From contig DAOTYI010000166.1 in NCBI GenBank assembly GCA_034434895.1, positions 1-10,385 of the forward strand: a stretch of 10,385 nt of DNA. The letters are read 5' to 3'. A program made the translations under genes and the position numbers. Of this stretch, positions 1 to 6,295 are shown piece after piece. Position 1 is the first letter of the stretch. Every line of letters begins with the position of its first letter. A model generated the notes under the pieces. That model was not told the DNA's origin, did not search any database, and worked only from the letters and a program-made list of their open reading frames with translations. The stretch is from DAOTXL01 sp034434895. GTDB taxonomy: Bacteria > Chloroflexota > Anaerolineae > JAAYZQ01.

Positions 1-866
1 CCCCGACTCCCAGCCCTACCCCGACATCCCCGCCGCCCATCCAGCTTGTGGTGCTGCACACCAACGACAACTGGGGCGAAACCGAACCATGCGGCTGAGG
101 AGCCAATGCGACCGGCGGGTTCCGCCGGCGGGCCACTTATATCGGCCAGCAACGGCTGACCCATGACTATGTCCTGCTGTTGGACACCGGCGATGCGTTG
201 ATCGGAGGTGGAGTTCTCGGCGACAAGACCAAAGGGGAGGTCATCATCGCCGGCATGAACCTGATGGCCTACGATGCCATGGCCCTGGGTCCCAAGGAGT
301 TGTCACTGGGGCCGGACCTGCTGCACCAGCGGATGGAAGAAGCCAGCTTTCCGCTGCTGTCGGCCAATGTGGTGTTGAGCGGCACGGAAGAGCTGGTCGC
401 CCGCCCCTATGTGATCCTGGAGCGGGGCGGCCATCGCCTGGGGGTGATCGGCCTGACACGGGCCCTGGACAGGCCGCTGGCCGGATTCCAGGTGCTCGAT
501 CCACAACAGGCGGCGGCCCGCTATGTGCCGGAAGTGGGCAGGCAGGCCGGCGTGGTGATCCTCCTGACCAATCTGCCCTACCCGACTGCCCTGTCGCTGG
601 CCGACGCCGTGCCGGGCATTGACCTGGTGGTCGCTGCGCTGCCGGGTCAGCTCCCCCGCCAGGTGGGCAGGGCGCCGACGACCGGCACACTGGCGGTCAC
701 CGCCGAACAGCCGGTGGCAAAGCACACCGGCCGGCAGGTGGGTTGCCTGGTGGTGACGGTCGGGGCAGACGGGGGGTTGAGCCTGGTGTCGTGGGAGATC
801 AGGCCGATGAACGGGCAGATTGCCGACGACCCACAGATGAAGGCGTTGCTGAACAGGTATCGCTAA
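1..866 (+). CDS. Exported 5'-nucleotidase-like metallophosphatase-fold protein, 5' end missing, with an in-frame UGA (candidate selenoprotein)
   Basis: The frame is open from the left edge (first full codon at 3) to TAA at 864-866, except for one UGA at 96-98. It begins with a Pro/Thr/Ser linker (PTPSPTPTSPPP), typical between a lipoprotein or signal anchor and an exported domain. Next come the 5'-nucleotidase start motif LVVLHTNDN (45-71), EPCG-UGA-GANATGGFRRRATYI (84-143) and the motif LLLDTGDA (174-197). Similarity to the family continues unbroken on both sides of the UGA, so both parts are one gene. Related proteins read EPCGC followed by GGLARRATYI, so the UGA sits on a conserved Cys. 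Most usual metal ligands are altered: GNHE is GPKE (288-299), and the GHxH region reads AALPGQL. It may therefore not be a classical nucleotidase. The TTG at 180 is not a credible start: it lies inside the fold and has no ribosome binding site. The UGA is either selenocysteine or a nonsense mutation; I favour selenocysteine because of the hairpin that follows. Confidence 0.8.
96..128 (+). promoter_or_regulatory. Candidate bacterial SECIS element: UGA plus downstream hairpin
   Basis: The UGA at 96-98 is followed by a perfect stem CCGGCGG (112-118) / CCGCCGG (122-128) closing the loop GUU (119-121). Twenty nucleotides separate the UGA from the loop. As I recall the known bacterial SECIS elements, they lie directly downstream of the UGA within the coding sequence, put a small loop roughly 16-37 nt from it, and have a G among the first loop bases (GU in E. 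coli fdhF). All of these hold here. I do not see a clear bulged U or a convincing lower stem. GC-rich DNA forms such hairpins by chance fairly often, so the position and the Cys alignment carry most of the weight. Confidence 0.55.
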
Positions 867-873
867 ATGAACA

Positions 874-890
874 GAGCAGGGCACCTGCTC
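874..890. terminator. Hairpin between convergent genes, possible bidirectional terminator
   Basis: GAGCAGG (874-880) and CCTGCTC (884-890) form a perfect 7-bp stem with loop GCA. It fills the 33-nt gap between the plus-strand stop at 866 and the minus-strand stop at 900. Neither side has a real U-tract; the minus-strand exit (TGTTCATTT) is only mildly T-rich. The position suggests termination or 3'-end protection, but the strength is doubtful. Confidence 0.4.
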
Positions 891-899
891 GCAGTTGCC

Positions 900-3386
900 C
901 TACTCCTGGAACTGACCGGTCACCAGCCCGCGCAGCAGCCAGAACTCGAGCTCGAAGAGGAAGCGCTGCCGGGCGGTGGGCACCACCGATGTGCTGCCCA
1001 TCTCCCGGTCGCTGAACGGCTGGGAGAAGGTGGCGGCCACCACCAGGCCGTGGCCGTGGCGGGCCAGCCCTGCCACCGGCGCCTGCCCTTCCAGCAGCAG
1101 AAGCGGCTGGCCGCCGCTGACCACACCGCTGACCTGCAACTGACCCTGTGCCTGGCCGGCTGCGTTATGCACCGCGCCGGTCGTCGGCTGGCGCGGTTCC
1201 AGCCGCAGGCCGAAGGGAGTGAGGATCTGGTTGGCCAAGCCGGCCGTCTGGCTGCCCTCTCGCGGCTCGGCCAGCACCAGAAGCCGCCCCCCATGGGCCA
1301 CGAACCCCTCCACCGCCTCTATCTCCGCCCGGCTGAAGGGCCGGGCCGGGGCGATCACCACCAGCACTTGACCCCGCTTCAGGGCCTCTTCCAGGGTGGG
1401 GGCGAAGGTGGGGACATAGCCCAACCGCTGCGTCCAGACGTAGAAGGTCTGGAAGCTGAGGTCGGGTGGGATGGCGGCGGGCGTGGTCGGCAGCGTGATG
1501 CGCGAATGCTCTCCCTCGAAGGCGATGCGGGTATAGTCGGTGTGTGGGACGGGCAGAGGGTAGCCTGCCCTGGCAGCCTGCTGGCCGGCCCACGGCCCGA
1601 CCGCCGCTGCCAGGAGCAATCCGCCCAGGGCCAGCATGGTGGCCCGTTGCCGGTCCAGCCCCCGACCCAGGATGACCGCTCCCGCCGCCGCGAGCAGGGC
1701 CACTGCGGCCAGCGCCCCATCCAGCCACGGCCACCGCTCAGCGCGGTTCAGCCAGTTCATCACCCCCAGGAAATATTCCGGCTTGCCGGGGATAAACATG
1801 GTAAAGTTGGAAAAGACGGTGCTGTCGGTAAAGGCCACCACCCGGCCACGGCCATGCCGCACCGCCGCCGATTGCAGGAACAGGCCAAAAGGATAGTCCT
1901 GCTCCTTCTCCTTGTCGGGGAAAAAGACCCGTGTGGCATAGTCCACCGGCAGGGCCCGCAGCCCATAGCCGGTCATCACACTGTCGGCCAGAAGGGGGGC
2001 CTGCAACGTGCACGACGTGGCGAACAGGAAGGGGGGCATCTCCAGCACGGCCGGATGGGCCAGCAGGCGAGGGCGCTCATAGAGCGTCACCCGCAGCGTG
2101 GCCAGGTCGTAGGTGGCATCGTACAGGAAGCGCAGCCCGAAACGCCGGGCCAGGGGGTTGAGGTAGGAGCTGGTGCCAAAGACGTTGGTGTGATCGCCGA
2201 TGAGAAACAGCCCGCCGCCGGCCCGCACCCAGGCTTCGATGGCCTCTATCTCCTCCGGGGCAAAGGGGGCCGTGGGCGTCTTGATGATCAGCACGTCATA
2301 GCCGGATAGCAGTTCCGGGGTTCGGGGTGCAAAGTTGGTGTCCACCTGATAGTAGTAGCCCAGCCACTGCCCCAGGCTGTAGTAGTTGTAGCCCGATTTC
2401 TGGCCGTACCATTCGGTGTCGAGGGCCTGCGTGGTCCATTCCCAGTTGCTGTTGTACTCGTCCAGCAGCACCCGGCCTGCCTTTGGCCGTCCCGGATCGG
2501 GGAAGGTGAACAGCGCCACGGCGGCCAGCCCGGCCAGAAAGCTCAGGCCGGCCAGGGCTGCGTAGCGACCTGCCGGTCGGGGACCGGGCTGGACCGCCGG
2601 CCCGGCGACGGCCAGGCTCAGGGGCAGGCAGCGGGCCAGCCACAGGCTCAGCGGCAGGAAGCTCGCCAGGGTGGGCACCGGCTGCCAAAAGACCGCCGGA
2701 TCGCGGTTGATGGCCACCACCGCCGTCAGCGTCAGATAGCGGAGCAGCAGGTAGCCGATGGTGGCGGCCAGCGCCCCGGCCACCCGCCACGCCCGGCGAC
2801 GGACAAAGGGCAGCAACGGCAGCCCGCCGGCAGCCAGCAACAGGGCCGGGAATGCGCCCAGCCGCTCCCAGGTGGTGGTGGCCCGGATCATCTCTTCGAT
2901 GTGCGGCAGGAAAAGGGTCCCGCCGCTGTGGCCAACACTCCAGCCCAGCAGCCGGGCCAGCCCGTGCAACAGCGGGGTGAGGAACGCAGCCTGGTGATAG
3001 CGGGCGCCGAGCCACCAGAAGGCGACCACCGCCCCGCTCTGACAGATCCAGGCCGCGCCGGCCAGAAGCAGCCCCAGGCTCAGCGGCGTGAGCCGGCGGA
3101 CAGGGCGCAGCAGAGGGGTCAGCAGCAGCCCGGCCAGGGCCAACAGGGGGCCGGCCTTGTGGGCCGCCGGCCAGAGGAGCGCAGCCGCCGCCAGCGGCCC
3201 GGCGAGCAGGTAGAGCCAGGGGTCAACCCTCTGCCGGCGGGCAGGCCGTGCCGCCAGTACAAGCAAGAGCACCCCCGCGCCGAGGAATGCCCACCCCAGC
3301 CGGTTCGACGGCAGGAAAAAATTGACCAGCAGCAACCAGCCGGCAGCCAGCGACCAGACACCCAGCCAGGCCAGGACCGTGCTCAT
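900..3386 (-). CDS. Multi-pass membrane protein with two DUF4350/GATase-like domains (downstream paralog)
   Basis: This is an 828-residue protein of unknown role. Residues 1 to about 295 hold roughly eight hydrophobic segments. A first Rossmann-like domain spans about 303-545, with RVLLDEYNSN, YDVLIIKTPTAPF, an EEIEAIEAWVRAGGGLFLIG-DHT segment and GRGRVVAFTDS. A membrane pair follows at about 555-600, then a second similar domain at about 612-828 with VLVVIAPARPF, EIEAVEGFVAHGGRLLVLAE and GHGLVVAATF. The pattern hydrophobic strand, then PFxxxEIExIExxVxxGGxLLV, is that of DUF4350 and IFT52/GldG-like domains, a GATase-fold group without the glutaminase Cys. The ATG at 3386 is chosen because it overlaps the upstream gene's stop as ATGA and follows a strong GGAGGGAGG (3389-3397). 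A longer reading frame back to 3536 would lie inside the neighbour. It is translationally coupled to the gene at 3383-5842 and matches it in architecture. The exact function cannot be stated. Confidence 0.85.
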   Translation of the reverse strand: MSTVLAWLGVWSLAAGWLLLVNFFLPSNRLGWAFLGAGVLLLVLAARPARRQRVDPWLYLLAGPLAAAALLWPAAHKAGPLLALAGLLLTPLLRPVRRLTPLSLGLLLAGAAWICQSGAVVAFWWLGARYHQAAFLTPLLHGLARLLGWSVGHSGGTLFLPHIEEMIRATTTWERLGAFPALLLAAGGLPLLPFVRRRAWRVAGALAATIGYLLLRYLTLTAVVAINRDPAVFWQPVPTLASFLPLSLWLARCLPLSLAVAGPAVQPGPRPAGRYAALAGLSFLAGLAAVALFTFPDPGRPKAGRVLLDEYNSNWEWTTQALDTEWYGQKSGYNYYSLGQWLGYYYQVDTNFAPRTPELLSGYDVLIIKTPTAPFAPEEIEAIEAWVRAGGGLFLIGDHTNVFGTSSYLNPLARRFGLRFLYDATYDLATLRVTLYERPRLLAHPAVLEMPPFLFATSCTLQAPLLADSVMTGYGLRALPVDYATRVFFPDKEKEQDYPFGLFLQSAAVRHGRGRVVAFTDSTVFSNFTMFIPGKPEYFLGVMNWLNRAERWPWLDGALAAVALLAAAGAVILGRGLDRQRATMLALGGLLLAAAVGPWAGQQAARAGYPLPVPHTDYTRIAFEGEHSRITLPTTPAAIPPDLSFQTFYVWTQRLGYVPTFAPTLEEALKRGQVLVVIAPARPFSRAEIEAVEGFVAHGGRLLVLAEPREGSQTAGLANQILTPFGLRLEPRQPTTGAVHNAAGQAQGQLQVSGVVSGGQPLLLLEGQAPVAGLARHGHGLVVAATFSQPFSDREMGSTSVVPTARQRFLFELEFWLLRGLVTGQFQE

Positions 3387-5842
3387 GGCCTCCCTCCAGG
3401 ACCCAATCCCAGATAGTGCTGGATGATGTCGCGCAGCAGCAAGATGTTCCCTTCCTGATAGGTCGTCTCCCCTTCCAGGGTGCCGCCCAACAAAAACTCC
3501 GAGTCGCCGATGAGCACCACCCCCCCGGCTCCCCACGGCCGGTACACGGCCAGCGGATAGCCGTAGCCGGCGACGATGGTCTGAGCCGCCGGGTCTGCGG
3601 CGCTCACCGGCCAGGCTTCATGGAACCGGACCAGGCCGGTCTCTCGCTCCACCTCGACCGGCCCCAGGGGGATGTTGCCCACTTGCAGGCCAAAGGCGGC
3701 CAGCAGGTCCCTGCTCGCCTGGCTCTCCTCCCAGCCGACGGAGACCAGCAGCCGCCCGCCCCCTTCCACCCACCGGCGGATCGTCTCCACCTCCCGGGCC
3801 GAGAAGCGATCCCCCGGCGCGATGATCACCAGCAACCTGGCCGGGGCCAGAGCCTCGGCGTCAAAGTCGTACAGCAGGAGTGGCAGGGTACCGTTGCGCA
3901 CCAGGTTATAGTCCAGCCCGCCGATCGAGGTCTCTTCCCACAACAGGCGGTCGAACCGCTCCTGGTGAGAGATATCCACATAGGCGATGGGCCCGGCGGG
4001 CAGCGGGGGGGCGCTCTGCTTTTCATTGACATAAGCTGTCAGGGCCAGGGTCAGGCCCAGCACCGCCGCCGCACCGGCCAGCGCCACGCGGTCCGGTCTT
4101 CGGAGCAGGCAGGCCCCGGCCCCGATCAGCAACAGTGTGGCCAGCCAGCCGTTATGCAGCAGAAAGTTCCAGCCGGCCGGCTCCCCGGCCGTCACCCAGT
4201 CCAGCAGCCGGGCATGGAAGGGCATGGCCGTCATCAGGTTCACGCTGCCCAGCGGGGTCGTGTCGCCCAGGACCACGATCCGCCCCCGGCCATACCGCGC
4301 TTCGGCGGCAAGCACCAGATCGCCCAACTGCTCGCCGGGGTTGTAGCGCATGTCGCCGACATAGTTGCGGGCCGGGTTGTTGACGTTCCCTGCGTCCGAG
4401 TGCCCAAAACGCCCGATGATGATCGGATTGGCCGGCGGGGCGATCTCCAGCGAGGCCCCCACGGCGATGACCAGGTCCACCGGGTCGCGCACGCCGTAGA
4501 CGGCCGGGTGGGGGCGCAGGCTCAGCCCCTCGGCCCAGCCCTGGCGCACAGGGACGGCCGAATCGAAGCGCAGGCGGATCGGCACGCCCAGGTGGGCCAG
4601 CAGGTCGTTGACCGGCTCGCGGATATGGTCCACGGCGGTGTGTTCGCCCCAGATGACCAGCCCCCCGCCCTGGGCCACAAAGTGCGTCAGCCGCTCCCGC
4701 TCCTGGTCGCTCAGCTTGTGGGGCAGGTTTAGAAGCACCACGGCCCCTGCTCCCTCCAGATTTTCCTCGCTCAGCGGGCCGATGCGCGCCTCATAGCCGT
4801 AGGCGGCCAGGTAGTCAGGCCACAGGCCAAAGCTGCCGCCGCTGTGCGCCCCGTAGCGCCCAAAGGCCGGCCGGCCCCAATCCAGATGGCCGGCGTCGTA
4901 AACGAGGATCGCTCCCCGGCGCGGATGCGATGGAGGATCGAGGCTCAGGACCAGGGCCGACAGGGCCAGCAGGGCCAGCCCGACCGTCACCCGCCGGGTC
5001 GGACGGCCGGTCATGGCCGGCGGCAGAGGGCGGGGGCTTAACCCCAGGCCGGCCAACGCCGATACCAGCCACAACAGCAGGAACAGGAGCCACGGCGATT
5101 CCAGATAGGTCAGAGTCGCAGGGGGGGCAGGCGTCGGGGTGGGGCTGGTGATGGAAGGCAGGTCGGGCCAGACGGTGAGCAACCATGAGCCCAGCGGCGG
5201 TTGCAACCAGAGGCAGGCGGCGACGGCCAGCAACAGGGCCACCAGCCAGGCGGCCAGGAAGGGCAGGGCCTGACCTTTCCGTTTCCCGGCCAGCAGGGAC
5301 ACACTCAAAGCAAACAGAGCCAAGAGGACAAACAGGGGCGTCCCCAGCGCCGTCGGCCCGAGCATCAGGCCGACCCCCACAAACCGGGAGAAATAGAGGG
5401 AGGCCCACTGTTCGGCGTGCCACAGGAGCGGCACACAGGCCACCCAGGTCTGGTACAGGGCAAACAGCAGCGCGGTCAGGAGCAGCGCCGTCGCCATGCC
5501 GTCGTCATCGGCAGCCAGGAGGGAGAGGGCAAAGAAAAAGAGAGCGGCGCCCGGCAGCCCCACCGGTTCGCCACGGGCGACGAGGGGCAGCGACAGGGCG
5601 ATCAGCGCCAGGGCCGGTATGAACCGCCGGCGAGGGGCCCGCTCCTTCTGGCCTGGTTGGAGGATCGCCAGGCTGAGCAGCGCGGTGACCGCCAGCAGGC
5701 CGTTGAGGGCCCGGCTGAGGTTGCCCAGGTTGCCGCCGATCAGGGCCAGGGCCAGCAGGCCGAGGCTGGCCGCTGCTGCCTGCCGGAGTGAGCGCCTGAC
5801 GTGAGTGAACCGGTTCCTGGCCGGTTCGTTCGTTGTGGTCAT
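3383..5842 (-). CDS. Multi-pass membrane protein with two DUF4350/GATase-like domains (upstream paralog)
   Basis: This 819-residue protein is the first gene of the two-gene operon. Residues about 22-300 contain many hydrophobic segments, broken by a short PTPTPAPP linker near 234-241. The first domain, about 308-552, shows GAILVYDAGH, a segment ending FVAQGGGLVIWGEHTAVDH, and YGRGRIVVLGDTTPLGS. After membrane segments at about 562-604, the second domain (about 617-810) shows LLVIIAPGDRFSAREVE, RRWVEGGGRLLVS and GAGGVVLIGDSEF. Order and motifs match the neighbour, including a G[DE]HT turn after the GGG strand, so the pair looks like an old tandem duplication. The ATG at 5842 is preferred to the in-frame GTG at 5884, because the GTG lies upstream of the predicted transcription start of the promoter at 5869-5897. 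The ribosome binding site is weak (CAGGCAGG). DUF4350-type proteins are sometimes linked to export or gliding ABC systems, but no ATPase gene is adjacent here. Confidence 0.85.
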   Translation of the reverse strand: MTTTNEPARNRFTHVRRSLRQAAAASLGLLALALIGGNLGNLSRALNGLLAVTALLSLAILQPGQKERAPRRRFIPALALIALSLPLVARGEPVGLPGAALFFFALSLLAADDDGMATALLLTALLFALYQTWVACVPLLWHAEQWASLYFSRFVGVGLMLGPTALGTPLFVLLALFALSVSLLAGKRKGQALPFLAAWLVALLLAVAACLWLQPPLGSWLLTVWPDLPSITSPTPTPAPPATLTYLESPWLLFLLLWLVSALAGLGLSPRPLPPAMTGRPTRRVTVGLALLALSALVLSLDPPSHPRRGAILVYDAGHLDWGRPAFGRYGAHSGGSFGLWPDYLAAYGYEARIGPLSEENLEGAGAVVLLNLPHKLSDQERERLTHFVAQGGGLVIWGEHTAVDHIREPVNDLLAHLGVPIRLRFDSAVPVRQGWAEGLSLRPHPAVYGVRDPVDLVIAVGASLEIAPPANPIIIGRFGHSDAGNVNNPARNYVGDMRYNPGEQLGDLVLAAEARYGRGRIVVLGDTTPLGSVNLMTAMPFHARLLDWVTAGEPAGWNFLLHNGWLATLLLIGAGACLLRRPDRVALAGAAAVLGLTLALTAYVNEKQSAPPLPAGPIAYVDISHQERFDRLLWEETSIGGLDYNLVRNGTLPLLLYDFDAEALAPARLLVIIAPGDRFSAREVETIRRWVEGGGRLLVSVGWEESQASRDLLAAFGLQVGNIPLGPVEVERETGLVRFHEAWPVSAADPAAQTIVAGYGYPLAVYRPWGAGGVVLIGDSEFLLGGTLEGETTYQEGNILLLRDIIQHYLGLGPGGRP

Positions 5843-5868
5843 CCTGTGCCTGCCTGGTTCACAGCCAG

Positions 5869-5897
5869 AGTATACCACAGACACAAAGAGTTGTCCA
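5869..5897 (-). promoter_or_regulatory. Sigma70-type promoter for the two-gene minus-strand operon
   Basis: Read on the minus strand, TGGACA (5892-5897; five of six bases of TTGACA) is separated by 17 nt from TATACT (5869-5874; five of six bases of TATAAT). Transcription would start near 5862, leaving a leader of about 20 nt before the ATG at 5842. This supports that start over the upstream GTG. Confidence 0.65.
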
Positions 5898-5909
5898 ACA
5901 TCGGCGGTG

Positions 5910-6007
5910 GGGGCTTTTGCCCGCCTGGGGCTTTTCTGCTCGCCTGGGGCTTTCTTTTGCTCGCCTGGGGCTTTTCTGCTCGCCGGGGGTCTTCTTTCTG
6001 CTCGCCG
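5910..6007. repeat. Five degenerate tandem repeats of 17-22 nt
   Basis: The units begin at 5910, 5927, 5946, 5967 and 5986, with the form GGGGCTTTT(C)TGCTCGCC[TG]. They vary mainly in the length of the pyrimidine stretch, and the last two end in CCG instead of CCT. The array lies upstream of both divergent promoters, so it is probably not part of either mRNA. I see no convincing gene across it: the frames running through it have low-complexity translations and no ribosome binding site. It could be a protein-binding array or replication-slippage debris. Confidence 0.8.
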
Positions 6008-6026
6008 GGGGTCTGTGACCCCCGGC
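6004..6026. repeat. Perfect 10-bp palindrome with TGT loop
   Basis: GCCGGGGGTC (6004-6013) and GACCCCCGGC (6017-6026) pair perfectly around TGT. The palindrome starts inside the last tandem unit, so array and palindrome are physically joined. No T-tract follows on either strand and it lies between divergent genes, so it is not a convincing terminator. The sequence CTGTGACC at 6013-6020 is repeated in inverted form as GGTCACAG at 6084-6091. Confidence 0.75.
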
Positions 6027-6034
6027 CCGCTGGC

Positions 6035-6067
6035 GGCGGGGTTGCAGACCCCGCCGGAGCGGGGAGG
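6035..6067. repeat. Hairpin repeat unit A (CGGA loop)
   Basis: CCCCGC (6049-6054) pairs with GCGGGG (6059-6064) around loop CGGA. The centre can instead pair to the left: GGCGGGGT (6035-6042) with ACCCCGCC (6048-6055) around TGCAG. The two folds exclude each other. A related unit follows 44 nt later, at 6079-6110. Confidence 0.7.
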
Positions 6068-6078
6068 CGCCAGTCAGC

Positions 6079-6110
6079 GGCGAGGTCACAGCTCCCGCCG
6101 GAGCGGGAGG
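6079..6110. repeat. Hairpin repeat unit B (CGGA loop)
   Basis: CTCCCGC (6092-6098) pairs perfectly with GCGGGAG (6103-6109) around loop CGGA, the same loop as in the unit at 6035-6067. The stems differ between the units (CCCCGC/GCGGGG versus CTCCCGC/GCGGGAG) but both pair fully, which suggests the palindrome itself is maintained. The pair resembles a dispersed REP-like palindromic element. It ends 26 nt before the -35 box at 6136, so a role as an operator is also possible. Confidence 0.7.
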
Positions 6111-6135
6111 TTCATAAATCAGGTGCCACCGGCTA

Positions 6136-6164
6136 TTGACAGGGCGATGGAAACAGGGTATAAT
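6136..6164 (+). promoter_or_regulatory. Fully consensus sigma70-type promoter of the repeat-protein gene
   Basis: TTGACA (6136-6141) and TATAAT (6159-6164) are both perfect and 17 nt apart, the optimal spacing. Transcription should start near 6171, giving a leader of about 125 nt before the ATG at 6296. A promoter this close to consensus suggests strong constitutive expression unless an upstream element represses it. Confidence 0.88.
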
Positions 6165-6209
6165 GGAAGCAGGTACCGGCATAGCTTCATTGTGGCCAAT
6201 CCCCATCAA

Positions 6210-6226
6210 CCTTTCTGCCAGGAAGG
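6210..6226 (+). other. Leader hairpin in the 5' untranslated region
   Basis: CCTTTCT (6210-6216) and AGGAAGG (6220-6226) form a 7-bp stem with one G-U pair and loop GCC. It lies about 40 nt from the predicted transcript start and just before the orphan Shine-Dalgarno-like sequence at 6231-6242. Confidence 0.45.
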
Positions 6227-6230
6227 GTCT

Positions 6231-6242
6231 GGAAAGGAGGTG
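6231..6242 (+). promoter_or_regulatory. Orphan, near-perfect Shine-Dalgarno-like sequence in the leader
   Basis: GGAAAGGAGGTG matches the anti-Shine-Dalgarno end of 16S rRNA almost completely, better than the gene's own site (AAAGGAG at 6279-6285, 10 nt before ATG 6296). No ATG, GTG or TTG stands at a workable distance after it. The only reading frame is a ten-codon GTG frame (6240-6272) whose start lies inside the site. It resembles the mRNA-stabilising STAB-SD element (GAAAGGAGG) of Bacillus cry3A leaders; a role here is inferred. Confidence 0.5.
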
Positions 6243-6295
6243 AAAATAGAAAAGGCGGCAAAGGATTTTTAGGGACAGAAAGGAGATGTCAGACA

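Noticed and set aside
96..98. General reassignment of UGA to Gly or Trp
   Set aside because: UGA serves as the normal stop at 3383-3385 and 9531-9533, where the proteins end as expected.
180..866. Separate gene starting at TTG 180
   Set aside because: It starts in the middle of a conserved strand (LLLDTGD), has no ribosome site, and the frame upstream encodes the missing start of the same fold.
867..2309. Long plus-strand open frame over the first membrane-protein gene
   Set aside because: Its translation is Gln/Gly/His-rich with no domain. The minus-strand frame encodes clear membrane segments and conserved motifs.
3416..4732. Plus-strand open frame of 438 codons
   Set aside because: It is a shadow of the minus-strand membrane protein; the composition is unnatural and no ribosome site is present.
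5910..6011. G-quadruplex from the repeated GGGG runs
   Set aside because: The runs are separated by 13-18 nt, longer than loops in stable quadruplexes, so I do not claim it.
6014..6090. CRP-type operator from TGTGACC and GGTCACA
   Set aside because: The half-sites are over 60 nt apart, far from the 6-nt spacing of a CRP site.
5805..6272. Small plus-strand gene across the intergenic region
   Set aside because: The translation is that of the tandem array and hairpins. It runs over two promoters and lacks a ribosome site.
6240..6272. Ten-codon leader peptide starting at GTG 6240
   Set aside because: The start codon overlaps the Shine-Dalgarno-like sequence itself, so a ribosome bound there could not use it. 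The peptide shows no attenuation-type codon run.
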